64,000 nt of DNA, from NCBI GenBank assembly GCA_963735065.1, contig CAVTJL010000001.1, forward strand, positions 1,240,001 through 1,304,000, read 5' to 3'. Below are positions 16,123 through 23,939 of this stretch, piece after piece. The first letter of the stretch is position 1; every line of letters starts with the position of its first letter. Made by a program: the position numbers and the translations under genes. Under the pieces are notes generated by a model that did not search any database, was not told the DNA's origin, and worked only from the letters and a program-made list of their open reading frames with translations. The stretch is from CAVTJL01 sp963735065. GTDB taxonomy: Bacteria; Pseudomonadota; Alphaproteobacteria; Geminicoccales; Geminicoccaceae.

Positions 16123-16989
16123 TCAGCTCTCGCTCTCGATCCTCTCCGGGCAGCTCCCGCCCAACGCGCAGCCTTCGATCCAGGCGACGAGGCGGGTGCG
16201 GTTGGCGGGGAGGGTCATGGCCTGGATGTGATCGGCGCCCGGGACTTCCCAGAAGGTCTTGGGCGGGCGGGCGGCTGAGAAAAGCTCGGCCGCCTGGCCC
16301 CTGGGGATGACCGTGTCGGCGCCGTCCTCGATGATGAGGATGGGCATCGGCGCCAGGAGAGGGATGTCGTCGACCGGGCGCGGGCTGTCGCTGATGGTCC
16401 AGGAGAGCGGCACCTGGAAGGGCCAGGTGAGCCACAGCGTGGCGAGCTTCTCCTGCGCCACCTGCCGGTAGCTGGCGAGCGCCCCCTCGACCACGAGGCC
16501 CCGGAATTTTTGTCGCTCGGGCGAGCGCGCCAGCGCGCTGATGGCGATGGCGGCGCCCAGGCTCTGGCCGAAGACGACGACGCGGTCGGGATCCACACCC
16601 GCGAGGCCGAAGACCTGCCGCAGCGCCGCCTCGCCATCGAGGCCCACGCCCTCGAGCGTGGGCTTTCCTTGTGATCGGCCGAAGCCACGATAGTCGAACA
16701 GAAGAACGGAAAAGCCCTGGTCGGGCAGCCAGGCGACGTTGGGCAGGTGTGCCCCGATGTTCTGCGCGTTGCCGTGAAAGAAAAGAACGGTGCCGCGCTG
16801 CGGGCCGCGGCTCGGGAGGAACCAGCCCTGGAGGTGGACGCCGTCGCTCGTCTCGATCGTGACGTCGCGGTAGGCGAGGCCGAGGCGGGCCGGGTCCAGC
16901 GGCAGATTTGGCGAAGGATAGAACAAAAGGCTGTCGCAGCCGGCGAGCGTGGTGCCGGCCGTGAGGGCGAGGAGGGTGCGGCGGCGCAT
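16123..16989 (-). CDS. Alpha/beta hydrolase, lipoprotein
   Basis: 288 residues with a lipoprotein signal (MRRRTLLALTAGTTLAGC) followed by a serine hydrolase fold: LFFHGNAQNIGAHL (oxyanion region), FDYRGFGRSQG, nucleophile elbow GQSLGAA, then aspartate in EDGADTVIP and histidine in GADHIQ. This is the BEM46/YfhR-like group of envelope-anchored esterases or peptidases. The ATG overlaps the stop of the upstream DUF4105 gene (TGATG), so the two are translationally coupled. Because of a frameshift in that gene the frames also appear fused into one 928-codon reading, which is artificial. Confidence 0.85.
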   Translation of the reverse strand: MRRRTLLALTAGTTLAGCDSLLFYPSPNLPLDPARLGLAYRDVTIETSDGVHLQGWFLPSRGPQRGTVLFFHGNAQNIGAHLPNVAWLPDQGFSVLLFDYRGFGRSQGKPTLEGVGLDGEAALRQVFGLAGVDPDRVVVFGQSLGAAIAISALARSPERQKFRGLVVEGALASYRQVAQEKLATLWLTWPFQVPLSWTISDSPRPVDDIPLLAPMPILIIEDGADTVIPRGQAAELFSAARPPKTFWEVPGADHIQAMTLPANRTRLVAWIEGCALGGSCPERIESES

Positions 16990-18909
16990 CAGAAGAAAAA
17001 GGCGAGGCCGGCCCGCCACTCGGTGTAGGCGTCGCCGCCGTCGTCTTTCACCGCGGCGTCGAGCCTGAGGGCGAGGTTTCTGTCGATCGCGAGGCTCTGG
17101 CCGAGGGTGAGGGCGTAGCGGCCGTCGAGGCCGTCGCCCATGACGGCCTGGAGCCCGCTGCCGAGCGTCACGGTCCAGCTTTCCGTGGGCGACCAGACGA
17201 GGTCGAGCGAGGGGCCGAGGCCCAGGAGGCGGCCATGCGGCCAGTCGCGGTCGGCGAGGAGCTGGCCGCCCAGCATGGCAGCGATGAGGAGGCCGTGGGT
17301 GGGTGCGATGGCGTAGCCAGCACCGCCGCCGGCGCCGCCCACCAGCTCGCCGCCGCTGTCGCCGCGCTCGCGCCAGCGCTCCGCACCGACGTCGAGGCGC
17401 CAGGAGATCGGGCGGAAGAGGCGATCGACGGGGGTGAGGGATTCGATGCTCACCGCATCGAAGCGCTCGAGCGAGAGGCCGTGCGAGGGGTAGTAGCGAA
17501 GCTCGCCGTCCAGGACCTCGATCGAGGCGCCCGAAAGGTAGCCGGCCGCGGGATCGAGGAAGCCGTGCAGGGCCGGCCTGAGCTCGAGGCTGACAAAGGG
17601 CCTGGGGCCGGTCATGCCGACGCCCGGCAGGGCGCGGCCGGGCAGGTGGCCCTGATCGGGGCGCACCGGCGGTGTCGGCGGGTCGGGCGGTCCGCCCACG
17701 TCCTTGATGCGGCTGCGGGCCTGGATGAGGGCCAGGGCCCGCGGGGCCACGACGTCGCGCGGCCAGTGCCCGCCGTCGAGCTGGTATTCGAGATAGTCCT
17801 GGGCGAGCTCGATGACGCGGGCCCGGGCCTCGGGCGGGAGGGCTTTTCAGCGCCGGATCGTCCGCCGTGCGGGTGCCGCGTGCAAGATCGAGCGCAAGCG
17901 ACTGCTCGGCCGGCGGCAGGCTCTGACGCAGGGCGTCGATGCGGGTGCGCGACGAGGGGCGGAAGACGGCGGCGCGCAGGATCTTTTTGTTCTCCAGCAC
18001 GCGGCGGACCGTGTCGTTGGGCATGGCGTAGAGATCGAAGCCCTCATCGAGATGGAGGCTCGGCCGCGCCACGTCGAGCAGCGACAGCAGCATGAACGAG
18101 CAGTTCTCCTTGAGGAAATAATAGTCGGAGCCGCGGCCGCGCAGCTCCCAGACGTTGCGCACCATGAGATCGACCTCGGCGGGTGCGAGCGTCAGCTCGT
18201 ATTCCCAGATGTCGCGGCTCTCGAGATCGCTGTAGCTGCGCACGAGGACGTAATAGGGCTGGATCGAATAATAGCCCTTGTAGCTGCCGATCAGGCCGCG
18301 GACGGCGAAGAGCACGCCGACGTCCTCGCCGGTCACCGCACCGTAGTTCACGGCATAGGAGGCGAGCGGCAGGGTGCCCTGGCGGCCGGGCGGGTCGATG
18401 CGCAGGAAGGTGTGCCCGAACATCGAGGACGGGTTGTCGAGATAGGCGGCGGGGAAGACCAGCGTCGCCGATCCGGGGTCGATCGCGGCGAGCCAGGCGT
18501 CCAGCGCGGGGCAGACGGGTTTTTTGCCGCCGTCGCCGTCGGGGGCGAGCGGCAGGCGGCTGCTCAGCCAGCGCCAGCGGGCGGGCCAGAGGCAGCGCGG
18601 ATCGCTGTCGGTGCCGGTGGGCGGTGCCGTGAACGCTTCGAGGGTAGCGTCGAGCTCGGCCGCGGGATCGGAGGCGCCGTCGGGCGCCAGGAAGAAGGCC
18701 GGATCGTCGATGAGGCTTTGCGGGGCCAGAGGCCAGGGCCGCTCATGATAGTGGAGCAGTGCCAGCCATTGCGGGTCGTCCGCCAGGTGCTGCGCCCGAG
18801 CCTGCGCGCGCAGCGCGTCGGCTTCGGCCGCCACAGCAGGAGCCGCCGCCGCGAGCAGCGCCGAGAGCACGACAAAAAAAGCCGCCGTCCGAAGGGCGGA
18901 TCGATCCAT
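16989..18909 (-). pseudogene. DUF4105 domain protein, interrupted by one frameshift
   Basis: Signal peptide (FFVVLSALLAAAAPAVAAEA) then a DUF4105 region: DNPSSMFGHTFLRID, SYAVNYGA, GSYKGYYSIQPYY, ELRGRGSDYYFLKENCSFMLL, which contains the conserved His and Cys of this predicted papain-like, outer-membrane-associated family. At the run of four T (17844-17847; AAAA on the coding strand) one base too many shifts the frame. Skipping it restores PALKALPPEARARVIELAQ and an intact C-terminal beta-strand-rich half ending in FFF at 16989. About 640 codons once corrected. Both halves are well preserved, so the event is recent or an assembly error. Lies between the DUF3015 gene and a coupled hydrolase. 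Confidence 0.8.
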
Positions 18910-18961
18910 GCCTCCTGCCGCTCGCCGGAGACGGCCGTCGCCGGCGAGCGGGTCCCGGAGA

Positions 18962-19456
18962 TCAGGCCAGCGCGTAGCGGCGCAGCTGCGGGTCCTGGCT
19001 CAGCGACTGGTCGAGCGAGGCCAGCGCCTCACCCGCCGTCGTCGTGGTGCTCGGGAAGATCGTTCCGACATTGGCCTGGGCGAGGCTGTAGAAGGCCTCG
19101 CGGTCGGCGGGCTGCACACCCATCATGTCGGCCAGCGTGGTGAGCGTCTCGCCCTGGCCACGCGACATGTCCATGGCGAGCTTGTTCATGTTCGAGCCCA
19201 TGAACATCGCGACCTTGCTGGCCGGCGTCACGGTGCCGTCGCGCTCGCAGCCCAGGGTGTTGGACGAGATGCCGAAGGTCTGGTTGCCGAAGGTGCCGTT
19301 GGTCGTCACGGCCAGGACCTGCGGGGCCAGACCCTGCTGCCCGTCGAAGATCGTGGTGCCGAGACCGCAGCCGGTGCTGTCGCCGGCCGCGAACGCCGGC
19401 GCCGAGGCCAAGGCGAGGGCCAGGCTGGCACCCGCGATGATGGCGATCCTCTTCAT
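18962..19456 (-). CDS. DUF3015 family periplasmic protein
   Basis: 164 residues with a clear Sec signal (MKRIAIIAGASLALALASAPAFA). The mature part starts GDSTGCGLGTTIFDGQQGL and contains the SNTLGCERDGTVTP segment, with two conserved cysteines probably forming a disulfide, typical of DUF3015 proteins. The ATG at 19456 follows AAGGGAT; an earlier in-frame start adds seven residues. In many proteobacteria this family sits beside DUF4105 genes, as here 52 bases upstream of one, suggesting a shared envelope function that is not yet defined. Confidence 0.85.
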   Translation of the reverse strand: MKRIAIIAGASLALALASAPAFAAGDSTGCGLGTTIFDGQQGLAPQVLAVTTNGTFGNQTFGISSNTLGCERDGTVTPASKVAMFMGSNMNKLAMDMSRGQGETLTTLADMMGVQPADREAFYSLAQANVGTIFPSTTTTAGEALASLDQSLSQDPQLRRYALA

Positions 19457-19774
19457 GTTTCTATCCCTTGCGGCCATTGGAGAGGGTGTCCGGTCGGCCG
19501 GGCGTGACGATGCGAGACCCTCGTCCTCCGCCCGGCGCCGGCACAGTGTCGTTCAATCTGCGCCCGTCGCGGCCGCGACGCACGATGAATACAAGATCTT
19601 GCTCCTACTGGCCGCAAACTGTTGCATGGGCGCACCGCCTCGTTCTCACCTTACGGTTGCCCTCGCCCGCGTTTCGGGCACTTAGACTTTGCGTCGCGCC
19701 CGCAGATCTTCCGACGATATTGCGCGATCTCTTGGCGCCGGGAGGCCCATGTCGGCCCCCGGTGCCATGGTGGG
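19457..19774. other. Intergenic, upstream of the DUF3015 gene
   Basis: 318 bases between the cytochrome b561 stop and the DUF3015 start, both on the minus strand. No coding frame with a ribosome site. Near 19775-19815 short GC-rich inverted segments could form the end of the b561 transcript, and the remainder is slightly more AT-rich, as for a promoter region. No specific operator recognised. Confidence 0.4.
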
Positions 19775-20332
19775 CTAGCGCCCGGCGGGCCTCGCCTGAA
19801 GGCGGGGCAGCATGGTCCAAAGAACGCCGTCGCGGCGCACCAGGCCATGGAAGAGCGCGGCCGCGAGGTGCCCGAGGATCGTGATGAAGAACAAAAAAGC
19901 GAGCCAGGTGTGGGCGCCTCGGAGGATCGCGTGCAGCGTGTCGTTGTGGGGCATGATGGGGGGCAGCTGGACACCGCTCCAGAGCACGATCGGGTAGCCG
20001 CCGGCCGAGAGCATCGACCAGCCGATGAGCGGCATCAGGATCATGAGGGCATAGAGCAGCAGGTGCGAGGCCTTGGCGGCCTTGGCCTGCCAGCCGGGCA
20101 GGTCGGCGGGCAGCGCCGGGGCGCCCTTCCAGAGCCTGACGCCCAGGCGGATGAGGACGAGCAGCAGGATCGAGATGCCCAGGGGCTTGTGGATCGACAC
20201 GAGCGTCCCGTAGCGCGGCGCCACGGTCGAGACCATGCCGATGCCGATGAAGAGCATCGCCAGGACCATGGCGGCCATGAGCCAGTGCAGCGTGCGCTGC
20301 AGCGTGGAGAAGCGGTCGGGGGTGCCGGTCAT
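19775..20332 (-). CDS. Cytochrome b561 family protein
   Basis: 185 residues with four hydrophobic helices. Histidines suited to coordinate two b-type hemes sit at QRTLHWLMA (helix 1), SIHKPLGI (helix 2) and LRGAHTWLAFLF and ILGHLAAALFHG (helices 3-4). This is the bacterial YodB/CybB-like group that passes electrons between quinone and periplasmic partners. The ATG overlaps the stop of the upstream catalase-family gene (ATGA), so it is probably its electron donor or membrane partner. Confidence 0.9.
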   Translation of the reverse strand: MTGTPDRFSTLQRTLHWLMAAMVLAMLFIGIGMVSTVAPRYGTLVSIHKPLGISILLLVLIRLGVRLWKGAPALPADLPGWQAKAAKASHLLLYALMILMPLIGWSMLSAGGYPIVLWSGVQLPPIMPHNDTLHAILRGAHTWLAFLFFITILGHLAAALFHGLVRRDGVLWTMLPRLQARPAGR

Positions 20333-21435
20333 GGCTGCGCTCCCGCGGCGGGGGCCCGGGGATAGTCGCCGGCCTCGGCGGTGCGCCGGTCGAAGGAGTT
20401 GGCGTAGGCCGAGGAGCGGGCGGCGAGGATCGGGTCGCCCGAGGCCTGGATGCCGCGGGGCAGGATCAGCGGGTCATAGTTGTAGTCGCGGCAGGGCCCG
20501 TCCGCCTCGTCCAGGGCCTTCTGCACGACCAGCGTGCCGACATCGACATGCTCGCGGTCGGCGGGCCAGGCCTTGGTGGAGTCGTCGATCGGGTCGCCCT
20601 CGCCTGCCAGCGTCACGACGAGGTGCCAGCGCAGCGGGCCCTGACCCAGGCGCTCCTTCAGGTCCTTCTCGAGGAAGTCCGGGCCCAGGGAGGCCAGCTG
20701 GTCGTGCGGCACGGTATGAGGCTCGACGGTGGGCTCCATCGACCAGCGCACGGCGTGCCTCGTCCCGCTCGCGTCGACAAAGAAAAAAGCATTGAGGCTG
20801 TTGTAGGCCTTGTCGGCGTAGCTCGTGGTCCAGGGTGCCGTCTTGGCCCATGCCAGGAAGGGCTGGGTGTCGGGGTGCGTGCTGAAGAACGCCGGTGCCG
20901 CCTTCGGGTCCGGCTTGCCTGTCGCAGGATCGACGTCGGTGGCGCGCGTGAGCTCATAGAACTCCTCGGGCGTCCTGACGACGAAGACGGGCATGTCGTT
21001 CATGCCGGTGCGCCACTCCTGGCCGTCCGGCGCGACGATGCGGATCGCCATGCTGCGCACCCGGGCGCTCGCGTCCGGCGCCTTCGGATCGCCCACCGCG
21101 ATCGCGAAGCGACCGATCACCGGGTAGCTGCCCGAGGCCAGCATCGGCGCCGTCGAGAGCCTGGCGCCGGCGCCGTTCGCCTCGAACTGGCCGGTGAAGC
21201 AGATGCCCTTGGAATGGTTGCGGCGATGGCCGGCCGGATCGCCGCCGCGCTCGCTCAGGGCATCGACGATCTTTCCGGGCGTGAGCCGGCCGGGGCTGAG
21301 CCAGCCGGCCGTGTAGGCGAAGGCGGCGGCCGTGCCGCCCACCACGAGGGCGATGACGACGAGGCCGCCCAGGATGGGCTTGTCGGTGCCGAGAAGCCGA
21401 CGCAAGGGCGTCGGCGGGCGAGGCGGTGTGGGCAT
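20329..21435 (-). CDS. Catalase-family (SrpA-like) peroxidase, membrane-anchored
   Basis: 368 residues. One N-terminal helix (VVIALVVGGTAAAFAYTAGW) anchors it, with the rest outside the cytoplasm. NHSKGICFTGQF carries the distal heme histidine of the catalase fold, and GSYPVIGRFAIAVGDPKAPD and RSMAIRI follow as in SrpA-like minimal catalases. It is shorter than classical catalases (about 480 or more) and probably acts as a peroxidase. Coupled by ATGA to a cytochrome b561 gene, a pairing that suggests quinol-linked peroxide removal in the periplasm. Confidence 0.85.
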   Translation of the reverse strand: MPTPPRPPTPLRRLLGTDKPILGGLVVIALVVGGTAAAFAYTAGWLSPGRLTPGKIVDALSERGGDPAGHRRNHSKGICFTGQFEANGAGARLSTAPMLASGSYPVIGRFAIAVGDPKAPDASARVRSMAIRIVAPDGQEWRTGMNDMPVFVVRTPEEFYELTRATDVDPATGKPDPKAAPAFFSTHPDTQPFLAWAKTAPWTTSYADKAYNSLNAFFFVDASGTRHAVRWSMEPTVEPHTVPHDQLASLGPDFLEKDLKERLGQGPLRWHLVVTLAGEGDPIDDSTKAWPADREHVDVGTLVVQKALDEADGPCRDYNYDPLILPRGIQASGDPILAARSSAYANSFDRRTAEAGDYPRAPAAGAQP

Positions 21436-21703
21436 CGCAGGTCTCCGCAGGTCAGGCGAAGCGCGGCCGGCGGGCAGGTCCGGGGGAACCGCCGGCCGCG
21501 CGCCCGTTCCTTACGCCTGGGGAGGGCGGGGTGTCCCGTAACACGCCCTCACGAGCGCGTGCGTGCTGTGCCCCATTCGATCATGGCATGGAGCTTCGTC
21601 TGGCACCTGCGCCGCGTCGCGGGCCGGGACCTTGCCGTCAGATCCTGCCGGCCAGCCGTAGGCTCATCCTGCAACCATCGGGCCGACGGCGCTTGGGGGA
21701 GGC

Positions 21704-21865
21704 GTGAAGAAAACACATCCCGTCAGGCTGACCGATTACATGCAGGAGCGGATCGGCACCGCGCGGCTCGACCGGGGCGACGCCTTCACCGCCAGCGCGT
21801 TCGAGACCTTCCATCTCACCTATACGGCCGGCCGCATCGGCGTCGACGATACGTCGCAGAGCTAA
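21704..21865 (+). pseudogene. 5' fragment of a DUF3604-type gene
   Basis: From a GTG at 21704, 53 codons read LTDYMQERIGTARLDRGDA, then FETFHLTYTAGRIGVDDT, about 78 percent identical by eye to the N-terminus of the intact gene at 23940. Similarity stops at about 21850 and the frame ends three codons later, exactly where the oppositely oriented dehydrogenase gene ends. It is the remains of a tandem paralogue cut by insertion or deletion. Confidence 0.8.
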
Positions 21866-22791
21866 AATCCATACTTTTGCTTCAGTAGAAAAAGCTCGGC
21901 CAGTGCTTCGTCCCTGCGCTCCGTCAATGTAGAGACATCCTGAGACTGGAGCTCCTTGTCGAGGCCTGAGATGAGGGCCTCTTTCAGCTCCGCCGTGAGC
22001 TTTGGCGTGCCCAGCTCCTTCCAACGCGCCTCCTGCGTCGGCCCCAGATGGTCAAGGTAATGACGATAACCACCGCTGCCTCCGCCCAGGTGATAGGTGA
22101 GGTGCGGCCCCATAAGCGCCCAGCGCATCCCCGGACCATAGGTGATCGCCTTGTCAACGTCCTCGACGGAAGCAATTCCCTGATCGACGATGCTGACCGC
22201 CTCGCGAAAGAGGGCCGAGGTCAGCCGGTTGGCAAGATGCCCAACCACCTCGTTGCGGACGCGAATGGTCACCCGCTTCATCTTCTCGTAGAAAATCTGG
22301 GCGTCCTCTAAGGTCTGCTCCGAGGTCAGCCGGCCGCCGACCATCTCGACCATCGGAACCATGTGCGGAGGGTTCATCGGGTGGCCGACCATGATCCGCT
22401 CCGGATGGCGCGCCCCGCTCTGGATATCGGACGCCAAGAGCGAAGACGTGCTCGAGGAGATGATGACATCCGGATCAATGACAGCCTCGAGCTCGCGCAT
22501 GATCGCGTGCTTCACGTCGATCCGGTCCGGCCCGCACTCCGTCACGAGATCGATGTCGGTCAGGCTACCGACGTGGTTGCTGAAGTCCGATTTTTGCACA
22601 TCGTCCGTCACAGTCAGGTCGAGCGCCTTCATCATTGGCCAGGCCTTGCGGACGAAGGCCTCCAACTCGCCCTCGGCTGCTGGCCGCGGGTCGACCACGA
22701 CCACGCGCAGGCCGCGGGCGAGAAACAGGCTCGCCCAACTCATGCCGATCACCCCGCCGCCGATCACCGCCACCTTCTTGATTTCTCGCAC
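21862..22791 (-). CDS. 3-hydroxyacyl-CoA dehydrogenase family protein
   Basis: 309 residues. VAVIGGGVIGMSWASLF is the NAD-binding Rossmann loop, TSSLLAS the catalytic serine region and GHPMNPPHMVPMVEMV the catalytic histidine block of the L-gulonate/L-carnitine dehydrogenase-like subgroup; the C-terminal helical domain (GPGMRWALMGPHLTYHLGGG) agrees. It oxidises a beta-hydroxy acid or thioester with NAD; substrate unknown. GTG start at 22791, five bases behind the carboxymuconolactone-decarboxylase-family gene, so one operon. Codon use is somewhat less GC-biased than in the flanking genes. Confidence 0.85.
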   Translation of the reverse strand: MREIKKVAVIGGGVIGMSWASLFLARGLRVVVVDPRPAAEGELEAFVRKAWPMMKALDLTVTDDVQKSDFSNHVGSLTDIDLVTECGPDRIDVKHAIMRELEAVIDPDVIISSSTSSLLASDIQSGARHPERIMVGHPMNPPHMVPMVEMVGGRLTSEQTLEDAQIFYEKMKRVTIRVRNEVVGHLANRLTSALFREAVSIVDQGIASVEDVDKAITYGPGMRWALMGPHLTYHLGGGSGGYRHYLDHLGPTQEARWKELGTPKLTAELKEALISGLDKELQSQDVSTLTERRDEALAELFLLKQKYGF

Positions 22792-22796
22792 CGCTC

Positions 22797-23390
22797 TTAT
22801 CCCCTGGCCGGAAATTCGCGCTCGAAGCGATCCTGGGTGACGTCGCCTGGAAGCTTACGCCTGGTCCTTTCGTCCAGCTCCAGGCCCCAGGTATTTATCA
22901 TGCAGCCCAGAATAAAATACATGCCCTGGATCGCGATCAGATCCATGATCTGCTTTACGGAATAGTGCTCTCTTAGTTGAGCGTGGGTTTCCTCGGATAG
23001 TCGGTAGATCTCGAACAGCTCGTCGACCGCCTTGAGCAGGAGAGCCTCGCTCGGATCCCATCCGGGTGCGTCGGCCCCCTGCTTGACACGCTCGATGTCC
23101 TCGCGGGGGATGCCGCAGGCAAGAGCCCGCTCCACGTGGGCCCCCCACTCGTACCAGGCCCGCAGATGGGTCGCGACCCTCAGGATGACCAGCTCGCCCT
23201 TGCGTCGGCCAAGATCGCCCCCGTTCACGGAATAATTCCGGAAATTCCACCACGCCTTCAGCAAGGCCGGATGGTTTGCCATCAGGCCGTGCACATTGAT
23301 TGGGGCGCCGTGCATGTCCTCGACAATTTTCGATAAGGACGGGTCCCAATCGGGGACCGGCAACGGCAAGACTTGAAGGCTTTTGTCCAT
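22797..23390 (-). CDS. Carboxymuconolactone decarboxylase family protein
   Basis: 197 residues, all-helical AhpD/CMD fold: GELVILRVATHLRAWYEWGAH resembles the conserved face where many members carry a CxxC pair, but here there are no such cysteines, so a thiol peroxidase role is unlikely. EHYSVKQIMDLIAIQGMYF is the typical C-terminal block. It is cotranscribed with the dehydrogenase. The pair probably belongs to catabolism of an aromatic or hydroxy-acid substrate and lies in an inserted segment beside a truncated DUF3604 paralogue. Confidence 0.8.
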   Translation of the reverse strand: MDKSLQVLPLPVPDWDPSLSKIVEDMHGAPINVHGLMANHPALLKAWWNFRNYSVNGGDLGRRKGELVILRVATHLRAWYEWGAHVERALACGIPREDIERVKQGADAPGWDPSEALLLKAVDELFEIYRLSEETHAQLREHYSVKQIMDLIAIQGMYFILGCMINTWGLELDERTRRKLPGDVTQDRFEREFPARG

Positions 23391-23939
23391 CTGGCGGCGT
23401 CCTCCGGCTTACACGACATCATGCATGCGTCTATTGGCCCGGCGTCAACCGCAAGGCAACGGCCGGTGAGGTGCGGGAGCTTGTTTCATAGCCGACATTT
23501 CCCGCTGGATTTCCTATTTGCCCGCTTCGGACCGCGCAGCGTGCAGCTCTTGACCGCGTGAAGCAGGCTTCCAGCGTCTTTCGACGGCCCAGATGGCTCC
23601 AGCTTCGGAAGCCGTCATGCCGAGCCACCTGATCGGGTGCCAGATGGAGCGACGTTCGCAACCCCGCCTTAGGCGCATGCTCGATCGGAGCGGCTCGAGG
23701 CAACGTGCGCCCCGCATGTCGGAGGCTTCCCCTACCGTCGGGAGAGGCACGGGCCGTGCCTTGGCGGAAGGGTTAGCGGAAAGGCGGCCCACCATCAACA
23801 TCACCGTCCGCTTCCGGGCATTGGGCGGGCGCACCTGTTCCACGCACCCGGCTCGTCGACCAGGAGCGCGAGCCCAGATCGCGCTGGCCGGCCGAGCCTT
23901 CCTCTTGCTATCCCGGGTCATGCGCTCGAGGGGGAAGGC
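23391..23939. other. Intergenic between divergent genes, with degraded coding traces
   Basis: 549 bases with no intact gene. On the minus strand around 23590-23690 a short frame reads LAPDQVARHDGFRSWSHL, which resembles the small helical repeat tail found in several unrelated hydrolase/glyoxalase-type proteins and looks like a gene remnant. The right end carries the ribosome site (gggggaagg) for the DUF3604 gene. Confidence 0.4.

Noticed and set aside
23590..23690. Short minus-strand fragment reading LAPDQVARHDGFRSWSHL as a gene
   Set aside because: It is too short, has no start or ribosome site and stops soon after; at most a relic.
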